DNA of 59,081 nucleotides from Nitrospirae bacterium MYbinv3. Lineage in GTDB: Bacteria; Nitrospirota; Thermodesulfovibrionia; Thermodesulfovibrionales; Magnetobacteriaceae. The notes beneath the pieces are model-generated. The model searched no databases. It was given only the letters and a program-made list of their open reading frames with translations, and was not told the DNA's origin. Below are positions 17,572-26,617 of the stretch, one piece after another (positions within the stretch are counted from its first letter, which is position 1; each line of letters opens with the position of its first letter). A program made the position numbers and the translations under genes. Location of the stretch: positions 1 through 59,081 of the forward strand of contig PEAB01000013.1 in assembly GCA_002753395.1 (NCBI GenBank), given 5' to 3'.

Positions 17572-19446
17572 TCAATGGCAAGATGGGAATCTTGACATAT
17601 CAGTGTGTGGGATGAACATGGCCGATATGTATTCGTCCATATAGCCTCCTACCACGGAGAGTTCAACATAAGTCATCTTGGATGCTATATCCTCCAATTC
17701 CTTTCTCAGGTCGTCGGACATGAGGGCCAGGTAAGAGCCTATAATGGATGTGTTTCCTAAGAAGACGTACCTGTCTTGTGCAAGGTCTGGAAGCATCCCA
17801 AGCATGATGGCCTTGGGGATGTTGAGGGAATTGCCAAAGCCGCCGGCTATGTACACCTTATCCAACGCCTCCAAGGGCATCCCAACCTCGTTAAGCAGAA
17901 GCGATATGCCAGCATAGATAGCGGCCTTTGCCCTGATGAGGTTTTCAATATCCACCTGAGTAAGAACGATATCTCTGTGCAGTACATTGTCTGTGTGTAA
18001 AACGAACTCCATCCCCTCCTGGCCCTCCCTGATGCGAGTGGATCTGCTGGGTACAAAAGAGCCCTTTTGGTTTATAATGCCGGTATTGTACATCTCAACG
18101 ATTGCATCTATCATACCAGAGCCGCAGATGCCCACAGGGGTTGCTCCGTCTATGACGCCTAGCGTTAGCTCCATAGAGTTGGGGTCGATCTTGACCGACT
18201 CTATAGCCCCTGGCGTGGCCCTCATGCCGTGCTTTATGCCGCTGCCTTCAAAGCACGGACCGGCTGAACAGGCTGCCGTCATTATCCACTCGTTGCTGCC
18301 GATAGCCACCTCGGCGTTTGTGCCGATGTCCATAAACAACGACAACTCAGGGTTTTTGTACAGCTTCGAGGCCAATATACCCGATACAATGTCGCCTCCG
18401 ACGTAGCTGGCAACAGAGGGAGTCGTGTAAACCGGAGATTGCGGATTAATGGAGAGCTTTGCCGTCTGCGCCTTCCAGGTTGGATAAACGTTTACGGTTG
18501 GTATGTAGGGGTCTTCTCGTATGGAGGCGGGATTTAGCCCCCAGAAGATCTGAGTCATAGTGGTGTTGGCTGAGATCGCAGCGCCGTCTATTTCGCAGCT
18601 TGATAATGCGTGTTTGTCCATAAATGAGCTTATGATCGTGTTTATATCGCCAACGACGGCGTCTCTGAGGTCGTCAAGGCCTCCTCCCTCGGTAGCGTGG
18701 ACTATCCTTGTTATGACGTCATCGCCATATCTGGTCTGGGAATTATATGTTGACCCGATGTCCAACACCTCGCCTGTTGTGATGTCAACTAGGTATACAA
18801 CCACGGTGGTAGTGCCGATGTCGATGGCCAGGCCGAACCTGCGTTTACACTTATCGGTCAGCAGCAGCGATAATGCCTCGGCAGAGGTATCATCGTAGAT
18901 GGTGTAGGACAGTGAGACGTGCCAGTTGCCTTCTCTTAACACATCGTGGAGGGTAGAGACAAGCTCATATGAGACTCCGCTTAACTTCATGGATGCCTCA
19001 TTGGTTGCCCTTTTCAACCTCTCAAGGTCACTGATATTATCATGTATTGAGGGCGGCGGTAATTGAAGTGCCAGACGTTTTACTAAAGGGTTTAAGGTCA
19101 CACCGTATGAGGTTAGATAGGCCGCAGGGTCTTTAAAGGCAGCGATAGCGATCCTTCCGCCAAGGACGAGTCTTGACTCCTTGGGTATCTCAATCGTCAA
19201 TGGGGTCAACGGCGTGGTCTGACAGGCCAAGACAATACCGCTGTCTTTCTCCTCTTTCTGTAAACGGCCATACCCCTTGGCATCGAATTGACCATCTAAT
19301 ACCCTGACCTTGCATTTACCGCAGCTTCCCTTGCCTCCGCATGGCGCTGTAATGTAGACACCGTTTCTCTTTAATGCACTATAGATGTTCTCGTTTTCGT
19401 ATACGTGGAGAGTTCTATCTCCGGCTATTTGTATTTCTATCGTCAT
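17572..19446 (-). CDS. Ferredoxin-ASKHA protein, RACo-like (DUF4445)
   Basis: A 624-aa protein with an N-terminal plant-type [2Fe-2S] ferredoxin domain (CGGKGSCGKCKVRVLDG plus a later cysteine near residue 75, in VLACQT). A linker and a C-terminal ASKHA/DUF4445 ATPase domain follow (LAIDIGTTTVVVYLVD phosphate loop; FMDIGTNAEVAIG; IYIAGGFGNSLNIPKAI). This is the layout of RACo, the ATP-driven reductive activator that returns corrinoid proteins to Co(I) in methyl-transfer pathways. No corrinoid protein or methyltransferase is encoded nearby, so its client must be elsewhere. Length is typical. Convergent with the coiled-coil gene. Confidence 0.88.
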   Translation of the reverse strand: MTIEIQIAGDRTLHVYENENIYSALKRNGVYITAPCGGKGSCGKCKVRVLDGQFDAKGYGRLQKEEKDSGIVLACQTTPLTPLTIEIPKESRLVLGGRIAIAAFKDPAAYLTSYGVTLNPLVKRLALQLPPPSIHDNISDLERLKRATNEASMKLSGVSYELVSTLHDVLREGNWHVSLSYTIYDDTSAEALSLLLTDKCKRRFGLAIDIGTTTVVVYLVDITTGEVLDIGSTYNSQTRYGDDVITRIVHATEGGGLDDLRDAVVGDINTIISSFMDKHALSSCEIDGAAISANTTMTQIFWGLNPASIREDPYIPTVNVYPTWKAQTAKLSINPQSPVYTTPSVASYVGGDIVSGILASKLYKNPELSLFMDIGTNAEVAIGSNEWIMTAACSAGPCFEGSGIKHGMRATPGAIESVKIDPNSMELTLGVIDGATPVGICGSGMIDAIVEMYNTGIINQKGSFVPSRSTRIREGQEGMEFVLHTDNVLHRDIVLTQVDIENLIRAKAAIYAGISLLLNEVGMPLEALDKVYIAGGFGNSLNIPKAIMLGMLPDLAQDRYVFLGNTSIIGSYLALMSDDLRKELEDIASKMTYVELSVVGGYMDEYISAMFIPHTDMSRFPSCH

Positions 19447-19849
19447 ATTACCACCTCATTGACCAAGATTATTATATCAAGCCCTTCTTTCTAACTCTTG
19501 TTGTCCTGTCCATCAAATAGTTTTTATTGCCTTTTGAGTTAACTCCGCAGCCTATTGTACAAACCCAATCTGCCATCCATTCAATGCTTGTCATTCCCGC
19601 GTAAGCGGGAATCCACTCTTCCGAACAACAAAGGGTGGATAGATTCCTGCGTAAGCAGGAATCCAGAAAGTGCAAAACTATAAGTAGTCTTACTAATGTC
19701 CTGCCCTATAAATCTCTTGAAAGCTTAGGCATATGAAAGAACTTCTTCTATTACCATGTGATAGATAGACCTTTAAAACGTTAACACAGAAATATTATAA
19801 CAGATTCTTATGGGTAAATTGCCCTCCCACCTTCTCTGTCTCCCCTCGT
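19447..19849. repeat. Spacer with dRS3-like hairpin pair
   Basis: Hairpins at 19591-19614 and 19643-19664, the latter followed by CCAGAAAGTGCAAAACTATA, the end sequence shared with the copy at 26618-26763. No gene is supported; a short ORF crossing the hairpins is repeat-derived. The remainder (19685-19849) shows nothing I recognise. Confidence 0.7.
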
Positions 19850-20905
19850 TCAGCTTGGTTCTTTTAGGTGGAAGATTTTTTTCATATCGATCCTTTCACC
19901 GGGGGTGCTCATAAAGACGAGGGTATCGCTGGGGTTGATTACCTGGTGCTCCGATGGATTATATACCCACGCCCCGCTTCTTGTCTTTACCGCAAGTAAC
20001 ATGCAGGTTGGAAAACGTTTAAGGTGAAGGGCTGAGATAGGCTTGGGGTCAACATCGTCGGGGATGACGACCTCCTCTATGCGCAGGTTCCTTTCCTTAT
20101 CCCTTAACATAGTATCCAGAAAGGACACCACTGTGGGGCGAAACATCTCTGAGGCCATCCTCAGACCACCTATATAGTTAGGCGAGACAACCACATCTGC
20201 TCCAGCCTTCTTCATCTTGTTTACATTTTTTATCTCCTTGCACCGTGTTACAACCTTTATATCAGGATTGAGTTGTTTTGCGCTCAAGGTAACTACCAGG
20301 TTGAGATTATCTTCACCGGCTGCAGCAAAAAGCCCCTTTGCCCGTTCAATACCGGCGCTCAACAAGATGTCATTATCGGAGGCATCCCCCTCAATAAATG
20401 GTAAGGCATGAAACATCTCCAATGCCCTTTCTATCCTCCTCTTCTCTATCTCTACAACGATACAAGGCCGAGACGTTGCATATAGCTCATGCACTATGTA
20501 AAAGCCATCCCCCTCAAGCCCACATACTATGTAATGATTAGAAAATGTCTTGATCTTATTCTCCATGCGCTTCCTCCAAAAGGCCTCTTTAAGTTCCCCG
20601 CCAACTACAAAGGCAGTAAAGTTCGACAACAGATATGTCAATACTCCTATGCCAAAGAACGCAACAAACATCGTAAACACCCTGCCCTCAGGACTGTATG
20701 TCATGTCTATTATCTCGCCATAACCTATGGTAGAGATGGTTATGAACGTCATGTAAAAACAGTCAAGCATCGAATATTGACTACCACCTATCAAACGATA
20801 ACCGGTGGTTCCAGATACCAGGATAACCGACAAAATGATCACTCCGCCAAAAAATCGCCGATAAAAACCAGAGATTCTCTCGTCTTTCATTACAAAAGCC
20901 CTCAC
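19850..20905 (-). CDS. Potassium channel with RCK (TrkA-N/TrkA-C) domains
   Basis: Inner-membrane K+ channel subunit with two transmembrane helices around a pore loop, then cytosolic ligand-gating RCK domains. The selectivity filter is TISTIGYGE (about residues 54-62). The TrkA-N Rossmann domain begins NHYIVCGLEGDGFYIVHEL, and acidic residue E after strand beta2 (VVEIEKRRIERA) suggests NAD binding; a TrkA-C domain closes the 351-aa protein. An internal ATG (MKDERISG, 5 codons in) is an alternative start. It begins directly after the stop of the PIG-L gene, so the two are co-transcribed. Confidence 0.9.
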   Translation of the reverse strand: MRAFVMKDERISGFYRRFFGGVIILSVILVSGTTGYRLIGGSQYSMLDCFYMTFITISTIGYGEIIDMTYSPEGRVFTMFVAFFGIGVLTYLLSNFTAFVVGGELKEAFWRKRMENKIKTFSNHYIVCGLEGDGFYIVHELYATSRPCIVVEIEKRRIERALEMFHALPFIEGDASDNDILLSAGIERAKGLFAAAGEDNLNLVVTLSAKQLNPDIKVVTRCKEIKNVNKMKKAGADVVVSPNYIGGLRMASEMFRPTVVSFLDTMLRDKERNLRIEEVVIPDDVDPKPISALHLKRFPTCMLLAVKTRSGAWVYNPSEHQVINPSDTLVFMSTPGERIDMKKIFHLKEPS

Positions 20906-21721
20906 CTACAAAAGTATATCTAATCTACAGCTATAGCTAAACCACCTGCCCATGGTCTCCTCCTGCCAGGGGTTTATAAGCACCAGCAGGGCTTCGGCAT
21001 GAGTGACGCCACTACCGAGGGTCAAGGCACGCAGCCTGTTTAATGACGTTATAAATCCATAGTAATCGGTCGTCTTGAGTTGAGACTCGTAAGCCTTGAT
21101 AGCCTTCTGTTTTACATTTAGTGTGCCAGTGATGTTTACAAGCGCATTTGGTCTAAGCGGTACCGTTACCTCATAAAAGACGACCATGACGCCATAAAGC
21201 CTCTGAAGTTCGAGCGCCAAGGCTGCGGCGGCCCTATGATCGGGGTGAAGCTCAATTGGTGATGGACTGTAGATGGCGTCAAATAACGGTTTACCATCCG
21301 GGGCTATTATATCCTTAAGCCGCTTAAGACAATCATCCTGGCAATCGTAGAGCTCCCTGTCCGGATACCTAAGAAACAGATGTGGCAGCCCCGTACTTAG
21401 GTGCATTTCTGCGCTGAGTATTGAGAGCGCACTCTGAGCCTCTCCCTCTCTAAAGAGGGCGTACTGGGTAAAATGCGGGACTGTGTTGCCGTTGTAGACA
21501 TGCTGACTGGCTAACGGATGGGTTGGTTCTGCCTTGTCGCCACTTGTGAGAAAGACAACGCTTACACGCCTGCCAGCTTCCAACAACGCCCTCAACGAAC
21601 CCCCAACACCAAGCGTTTCGTCATCGGGATGCGGCGCTAAGACAAGTACGTTGTCCCCCGGCGGCATGACATGATAAAAGGGTATTATGTCAGGTTCATT
21701 CAATAACTGATTCTTTGACAT
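20906..21721 (-). CDS. PIG-L (LmbE-like) family deacetylase
   Basis: Zn-dependent N-acetylglucosaminide deacetylase-like protein, 271 aa. The zinc motif is seen in VLVLAPHPDDETLGVGGSL (His and DD) and the distal histidine in PSPIELHPDHRAAA. Such enzymes deacetylate GlcNAc-type sugars in glycolipid or mycothiol-like thiol synthesis, or act on aglycones. Substrate is not predictable. The C-terminal third (LNRLRALTLGSGVTHAEAL) is typical of the family. The start overlaps the HicB-like gene by 26 nt and the stop abuts the channel gene. Confidence 0.88.
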   Translation of the reverse strand: MSKNQLLNEPDIIPFYHVMPPGDNVLVLAPHPDDETLGVGGSLRALLEAGRRVSVVFLTSGDKAEPTHPLASQHVYNGNTVPHFTQYALFREGEAQSALSILSAEMHLSTGLPHLFLRYPDRELYDCQDDCLKRLKDIIAPDGKPLFDAIYSPSPIELHPDHRAAAALALELQRLYGVMVVFYEVTVPLRPNALVNITGTLNVKQKAIKAYESQLKTTDYYGFITSLNRLRALTLGSGVTHAEALLVLINPWQEETMGRWFSYSCRLDILL

Positions 21722-21872
21722 ACTCTAGCTCATCCTCAAAGTGCAGCGTATCTGCTTCTCTTATATTATCAAGCAATTCGTCGTATGTTGCACCTTGAGT
21801 GAAGATATCATCATTTGTCCCTCTGGCACACCAGTATTCACCGTCAAAATATGTTTCCATCTTTACAATCAT
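21696..21872 (-). CDS. Orphan HicB-like small protein
   Basis: A 58-aa product starting at MIVKMETYFDGEYWCARG. I chose the ATG at 21872 because AGGGGT precedes it at good distance and the residues encoded upstream to 21938 do not fit the family. The short beta-strand pattern and TYDELLDNIREA helix resemble the HicB/UPF0150 fold of type II antitoxins. No HicA toxin (small dsRNA-binding protein) and no C-terminal DNA-binding domain are present, so it is an orphan fold member rather than a functional toxin-antitoxin pair. It overlaps the PIG-L start. Confidence 0.65.
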   Translation of the reverse strand: MIVKMETYFDGEYWCARGTNDDIFTQGATYDELLDNIREADTLHFEDELEYVKESVIE

Positions 21873-21994
21873 AAGTTTTACCCCTAATATAGAGCCTTTG
21901 GGGCTATAATGTCTACTATCTTTCCAATACCTATCCATTAATATCTTTTTTTGTAATCGTTCAGCTATCCAAGCGACTTCGGCCCAGCATTTAC

Positions 21995-22055
21995 GGGGTC
22001 AAGGGGACTGGTCCCCTTGCGAAGGGGTCTGAGGGGAGGCTGAGCCTCCCCTTCT
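21995..22055 (+). repeat. GC-rich dispersed repeat overlapping the tsaD end
   Basis: Copy beginning GGGGTCAAGGGGACTGGTCC; on the minus strand it encodes the last residues of TsaD. Confidence 0.8.
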
Positions 22056-23081
22056 GTCTGTCCCCACTGGAAGATATGCCTTGGGATTGAGGGTCAGGCC
22101 GGCGAATTCTCCCTTCTTGAAGGCTATGTAGCCGGCAGCCCCAATCATGGCCGCATTGTCGGTGCAGAGAGACTTTGGGGGGTTGATTGCATCAACACCC
22201 GTGTTTTCGAGGTCTTTTATCCTCCATCTGAGGGCGTCGTTGGCAGCCACACCGCCTGTAATGGCTATGACGCTGACATCTTCGCTCTTGAGCGCCTGCT
22301 GCACCTTGTAAATCAGGGTATCGATCACAGCCGCCTGAAAAGAGGCACAGATATCCTCAACACTGTGATTTGACGCCCCCTGCTTACTTTTCTTGAGATA
22401 GGTTATAACGGAGGTCTTTAAACCGCTGAAGCTAAAGTCGAGACTGTCAGGCATGTAGGGGCGTGGAAATCTGATCGCATCTGGATTGCCGTTCTTGGCC
22501 AGTGCGTCTATGACTGGGCCGCCCGGATAACCCAAACCCAACATGCGGGCAACCTTGTCATAGGCCTCACCGGCGGCATCATCCCTCGTAGCGCCCAACT
22601 GTGTGTATTGAGCATCACCATCAACTCTGTACATGCTGGTATGCCCGCCGGAGACCACCATACAGACGTAGGGAAATCTCAAAGGCTCCTGCGGCTCTAC
22701 AAGATTGACGCTACAGATATGCCCTTCGAGATGGTTCACCCCGATAAGGGGCAGCTTGTGCACATAGGCGATAGACTTGGCAAAGGCACACCCCACAATC
22801 AGAGACCCTATCAACCCTGGCCCATGACAGACTGCCACGGCCGAGAGACCGCCAAATGTTACATCTGCCGTCTGCATTGCCTCCCTTACTACGAACCATA
22901 TCTGCTCCAGATGCTTGCGTGACGCTATCTCTGGCACTATGCCGCCATACTTGCTGTGAAGATCGCTCTGGCTGCTGACCACACTTGACAGCGCATACCT
23001 GCCGTCCCTGACCACGGCGGCAGATGTATCGTCACAGGAGGTGTCTATTGCTAAGATAAGAGCACTCTCGTTGTTTGCCAT
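21999..23081 (-). CDS. tsaD: tRNA N6-threonylcarbamoyladenosine transferase TsaD
   Basis: Transfers the threonylcarbamoyl group to A37 of ANN-decoding tRNAs, working with TsaB, TsaC and TsaE. ASKHA fold: LAIDTSCDDTSAAVV, metal-binding GVNHLEGHICS (His117, His121), VVSGGHTSMY and GEAYDKVARMLGLGYPGGP. The C-terminal conserved segment CTDNAAMIGAAGY carries the catalytic Asp. The 360-aa length includes about 16 extra C-terminal residues (GGSASPQTPSQGDQSP) encoded by the invading GC-rich repeat. The normal end would be soon after NPKAYLPVG. lolA lies 29 nt upstream. Confidence 0.96.
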   Translation of the reverse strand: MANNESALILAIDTSCDDTSAAVVRDGRYALSSVVSSQSDLHSKYGGIVPEIASRKHLEQIWFVVREAMQTADVTFGGLSAVAVCHGPGLIGSLIVGCAFAKSIAYVHKLPLIGVNHLEGHICSVNLVEPQEPLRFPYVCMVVSGGHTSMYRVDGDAQYTQLGATRDDAAGEAYDKVARMLGLGYPGGPVIDALAKNGNPDAIRFPRPYMPDSLDFSFSGLKTSVITYLKKSKQGASNHSVEDICASFQAAVIDTLIYKVQQALKSEDVSVIAITGGVAANDALRWRIKDLENTGVDAINPPKSLCTDNAAMIGAAGYIAFKKGEFAGLTLNPKAYLPVGTDRRGGSASPQTPSQGDQSP

Positions 23082-23110
23082 ACGCTACCCTCCCCTAACC
23101 CCTCCCAGCG

Positions 23111-23755
23111 TTAGTTATCCACTATCTTTGTGTCTTTGGGGGGGGTGAAAATAAAGGTCTCATCTATGATGTTGGTGTTGAGGCGGACGTCCTTTAACGT
23201 TATCTCGATCTCGTTGTCCCTGGTGTCGTGAACGACCACCTTTTTGATAGGGAAGTCAGCCTCAGAGGGATATATGTCAAAATACTTTATATTATTAAAC
23301 TCTTTTTTGGGTACGAGATGCAGGGAGCCATTTTTCTCAGTAACATCGTAGCTTTTCTCTATGTCCTTTAGGCCGCTCAACAGGGCTATCGGACTGTTTC
23401 CCATTGTCTCGGCGTTATATCGTGTGCGTATGGCCTGGGACTGCTTCTTTTGATAGACTATGAGAACGTTATCATTGACATACACCTCCTGTGCCTGATC
23501 TCCCTCATAGCGCCAGAATAACCTGTTTGGAATCTTAATGAAAAATACGCCATCGAAATTCATCTCCTTCCCAAGGTCTTTGATCCTGCTTGTCTGCTTA
23601 AACTGACCCTTCATATCCTTCATAGTGGAGTAGGCCTCCTTTAGCCGAGGCAACAGCCTACCCTTGGCATCCTCAGCCATAACATGAGTGGTTGTCAGAG
23701 ACAGGATCAGCATAACAACAAACAAGTGCATCGCCCCCTTTAAAGCATTAATCAT
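23111..23755 (-). CDS. lolA: Outer-membrane lipoprotein carrier LolA
   Basis: Periplasmic chaperone that carries lipoproteins from LolCDE to the outer membrane. The 214-aa protein has a signal peptide (cleavage after HVMA, near residue 27) and the LolA beta-barrel half with KDMKGQFKQTSRIKDLGKEMNFDGVFFIKIPNRLFWRYEG. It ends with the aspartate-rich NEIEITLKDVRLNTNIIDETFIFTPP, the classic C-terminal motif. Its start overlaps the end of the upstream sugar transferase by 8 nt, so the two genes are translationally coupled. Confidence 0.93.
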   Translation of the reverse strand: MINALKGAMHLFVVMLILSLTTTHVMAEDAKGRLLPRLKEAYSTMKDMKGQFKQTSRIKDLGKEMNFDGVFFIKIPNRLFWRYEGDQAQEVYVNDNVLIVYQKKQSQAIRTRYNAETMGNSPIALLSGLKDIEKSYDVTEKNGSLHLVPKKEFNNIKYFDIYPSEADFPIKKVVVHDTRDNEIEITLKDVRLNTNIIDETFIFTPPKDTKIVDN

Positions 23756-25091
23756 TCGTTCTTTCTCCTTTCATAAAATGTACTACCGTTATGGTCCTTA
23801 ACAGTATAAACAGATCCAGCCATAACGACCAGTTCATTATATACCATATGTCCAATCTAATTCTATTTTCGTATGTGTCGTCTTTTCGTAAGGAGACCTG
23901 CCACAGACCGGTTATACCTGGGGCCACCTTTGTGATGGCATCTATGCTGTCCTGTACATCGTTGACCTCGCTCAATAGATATGGGCGCGGACCGATGAGA
24001 CTCATGTCCCCTTTGAGGACATTGATCACCTGTGGTAATTCATCCAGCGAGGTTCTGGTTAAAAAACCTCCGACACTTGTTAATCTCCCATGTGAGGTAG
24101 TTCTAAAGTTAAAGCACTTAAAGGGTTGACCATCCCTGCCTATCCTACGCTGTGACGATATGACGGCTCCAGGGGATTGTATCCTCACAAGCGCCGCTAT
24201 AACACCCATTAACAACAAAAGTATTGGAGATAGGGCAAGGACTATGATGATGTCAAAGAGTCTCTTGATAAACCTGTTGGGCAGCGATTTGAGATTGTTT
24301 CTGACCCTAAGGAGAAACAATTCCTCATAGAACAGGTGCAGGAGTTCTGTGTTTAACATGGCCACCCCGTAGAGGTCTGGTACGACCAGGGTGTGTCTAA
24401 CCTTACGTTGGATATCGTAGGCCATAGCCGATATTCTAGCTGCTCCCATAGATGGCATTGCAACGATGATAGTGTCTATGGCCAGCTCTTTGACAAATCT
24501 GGTGTAATGCCTGATCCTTCCAAAGACCTTTCTGCCGTTGATAAACCGACCTATCTTCTCTGTATCGTCATCTAAGAAGCCAACCACATCATAACCAATA
24601 TGCCTCTCTCTGTCTAACCACTGTACAATCAGCCGTCCAGCCTTTCCTGCACCGAGAATCAGAACCTTTTCCTTGCATATACCCACGTGGAAAAGGTACT
24701 TCTTACCGTAGAGGTGAAACACCGGATATATGAACATCGAGCAGCCCCACAACATCAGCAGCACTGAGCCGGACACCGTCTCTGGCACCCTGCCAAGCGT
24801 TACCACAGCCATGAAGATTATAAAGGCCAGGGTAAGGGCATGGAATAGCTTCTTGGTCTCATCCCAAAAAGGCAGACGTGCTGTATATGTCTGCTGATAG
24901 GCTATGAGGAAGATATAGATCACAGGAATCCACCACAGCTTTAGATAATAAAGAAGTGGATAGTTAAGCGTAACCCCCTCAGACAGCACAGGTAATAGCC
25001 ATTGACGCACAGACCATGCACCCAAGAGAGAGACATAGTACGACAGTATGTCAAGCATGATTAAGCAGGACAACTCTAAACTCCGTTTCAT
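23748..25091 (-). CDS. Undecaprenyl-phosphate sugar phosphotransferase (WbaP/EpsE-like)
   Basis: Starts surface-glycan synthesis by moving a sugar-1-phosphate from UDP-sugar to undecaprenyl phosphate. It has four N-terminal membrane helices (about residues 8-110), a Rossmann-like CoA-binding-type domain (EKVLILGAGKAGRLIVQWL) and a reentrant helix. The catalytic bacterial sugar transferase domain includes RLFDIIIVLALSP, QRRIGRDGQPFKCFNFRT, SLDELPQVINVLKGDMSLIGPRPY and ITGLWQVS. The RT after the F (usually KFRTM) reads NFRTT here. The 447-aa length is normal for the exopolysaccharide polyprenyl glycosylphosphotransferase subfamily. Coupled to lolA. Confidence 0.92.
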   Translation of the reverse strand: MKRSLELSCLIMLDILSYYVSLLGAWSVRQWLLPVLSEGVTLNYPLLYYLKLWWIPVIYIFLIAYQQTYTARLPFWDETKKLFHALTLAFIIFMAVVTLGRVPETVSGSVLLMLWGCSMFIYPVFHLYGKKYLFHVGICKEKVLILGAGKAGRLIVQWLDRERHIGYDVVGFLDDDTEKIGRFINGRKVFGRIRHYTRFVKELAIDTIIVAMPSMGAARISAMAYDIQRKVRHTLVVPDLYGVAMLNTELLHLFYEELFLLRVRNNLKSLPNRFIKRLFDIIIVLALSPILLLLMGVIAALVRIQSPGAVISSQRRIGRDGQPFKCFNFRTTSHGRLTSVGGFLTRTSLDELPQVINVLKGDMSLIGPRPYLLSEVNDVQDSIDAITKVAPGITGLWQVSLRKDDTYENRIRLDIWYIMNWSLWLDLFILLRTITVVHFMKGERTND

Positions 25092-25149
25092 ATCTATACA
25101 GGTATTTTACCTTTTTTTACGCACAACTGTGTACAATCTGAAATATAAA

Positions 25150-25278
25150 GAAGGGGGCGGCTCCGCCCCCCCTTAGACCTAATGCTGTTGACTTAAGGCT
25201 GTGAAGATGCAAAAAAAATAGAGAGGGCTTTGCCCTCCCTATACCCTCCCACAAGGGGACTCGTCCCCTTGACCCCAT
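25150..25278 (-). repeat. Long copy of the GC-rich dispersed repeat
   Basis: Inverted copy with all parts: outer palindrome GGGGGCGGCTCCGCCCCC, the TGACTTAAGGCTGTGAAGAT tail, the GGGCTTTGCCC palindrome and the GGGGACTCGTCCCC core. It fills the divergent spacer between the sugar transferase and YdcF-like genes. Confidence 0.8.
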
Positions 25279-25295
25279 AAATAAACCTACTCCCA

Positions 25296-26117
25296 ATGTA
25301 TTTCTATGTATTCGGTAACATTGTGTTAAAGGTTGTATATAGTTTAAAATACAACATTGAGATGATTTTAAATGATATTGCCATGCTTTTGATTAATCCA
25401 ATGTTATATGTCTTTATAGCGTTGACTATACTATTAGTATTAAAAAAGAAAAACAATGTACTTTTAATTATTCTGACACTTTATCTATACGTCATAAGCA
25501 TCCCCTATACGACTAATCAACTCATTGCAAGGTACTGGAGCGTCAACGATACCTACGACTCCTCTGGCACCTACGATGCAGCGGTTGTAATGGCTGGGGT
25601 TACAGATGCAAACTTGTATATAGCCAATCACTTTCCGTTTTACGTACCCGAAAGCCACGTGTTTAACGCAAACAGCATCGAACGTATCTGGGCCGGGGTA
25701 TACTTTGTCAAGAACGGGTTTGCAAAGACACTGCTCTTTGGACAGTGGACACTGAAGACCTACAACGAGGGCGAGGTCGTAAAGAAATACGCCTTAAACC
25801 TCGGATTAAAAGAAGAACAGCTTTATCTCTACGGACCGGTGCACAGGACGATCGACGAGGCTAAGGGCGTCAAGAGACTTAACAGCCAAAAGACCTTTAA
25901 AAAACTCCTGCTGATAACCTCAGACTCACACATGCGCAGGTCACTGGCCATGTTCAAAAAACAAGGTCTAACCCCTGATGTGTTCTCTACAAACAAACAC
26001 GGTACACACGTAGACTTCCTCTCTTTCTTACCAACGGCTGCAGCCTTAGAAAGCACAAATATGTATCTCTACGAAATAGTTGGCTACGTGCTATACTATA
26101 TCTTAGGCGACTTATAA
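25296..26117 (+). CDS. YdcF/SanA-like DUF218 membrane protein
   Basis: A 273-aa inner-membrane protein with one or two N-terminal helices (IAMLLINPMLYVFIALTILLVL; NVLLIILTLYLYVIS) and a DUF218 domain in the periplasm. The domain shows DAAVVMAGVTDANLY, then ERIWAGVYFVKNGFAKTLLFGQWT, DEAKGVKRL and KKLLLITSDSHMRRSLAMFKKQGL. Family members (ElyC, SanA, YdcF) affect envelope integrity and lipid-carrier use in E. coli, but the biochemical activity is not known. An in-frame ATG at 25362 (MILNDIAM) is a likely alternative start. Its end overlaps the convergent bcp gene by 6 nt. Confidence 0.82.
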   Translation: MYFYVFGNIVLKVVYSLKYNIEMILNDIAMLLINPMLYVFIALTILLVLKKKNNVLLIILTLYLYVISIPYTTNQLIARYWSVNDTYDSSGTYDAAVVMAGVTDANLYIANHFPFYVPESHVFNANSIERIWAGVYFVKNGFAKTLLFGQWTLKTYNEGEVVKKYALNLGLKEEQLYLYGPVHRTIDEAKGVKRLNSQKTFKKLLLITSDSHMRRSLAMFKKQGLTPDVFSTNKHGTHVDFLSFLPTAAALESTNMYLYEIVGYVLYYILGDL

Positions 26118-26579
26118 GACTTGCAATACCTTTTCGACATGACCCTTTGCCTTTACGTTTCTCCACATTTTTTGAACCACACCATCAGGACCTATGAGAT
26201 ACGTGGTGCGTATAATGCCAATTGACGTCTTGCCACACATTACCTTCTCACCCCAGGCGTCATATTCCTTTGACACCTTGTTGTCAACATCACTCAGGAG
26301 CGGGAAGTTAAGCCCCTGTTTTTCCCTAAACTTCTTGTGGCTCGTAATGGAATCAGGACTCACACCCACCACCGTACAAACGCTGCTCCATCTATTGAGA
26401 TTGTCCCTAAAATCACAGGCCTCCGTAGTACACCCCGGCGTGTTGTCCTTGGGATAGAAATACAATATGAGCCTCTTGCCATCCTTAAACAGATCGCTAA
26501 GACAGAACTCCCTCACCTCTGCATTTTCATCCACACCAAGCAGACAGAAATCCGGTGCCTTCATGCCCTCTTTTATCAT
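26112..26579 (-). CDS. bcp: Thioredoxin-dependent peroxiredoxin (Bcp/PrxQ)
   Basis: Reduces H2O2 and organic hydroperoxides using thioredoxin. The 155-aa enzyme starts MIKEGMKAPDFCLLG and carries the peroxidatic motif YPKDNTPGCTTEACDFRD, with peroxidatic Cys and the PrxQ-type resolving Cys five residues later. I place the start at the ATG at 26579 because TAAGGAGG lies 9 nt upstream. The open frame extends to 26774, but the extra 65 residues (HFLDSCLRRNDIEE, VIPAKAGIYFP) are translated dRS3-like repeat. Confidence 0.94.
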   Translation of the reverse strand: MIKEGMKAPDFCLLGVDENAEVREFCLSDLFKDGKRLILYFYPKDNTPGCTTEACDFRDNLNRWSSVCTVVGVSPDSITSHKKFREKQGLNFPLLSDVDNKVSKEYDAWGEKVMCGKTSIGIIRTTYLIGPDGVVQKMWRNVKAKGHVEKVLQVL

Positions 26580-26617
26580 AAGTAATACCTCCTTATTATT
26601 TATGCAATATAGTTTAC

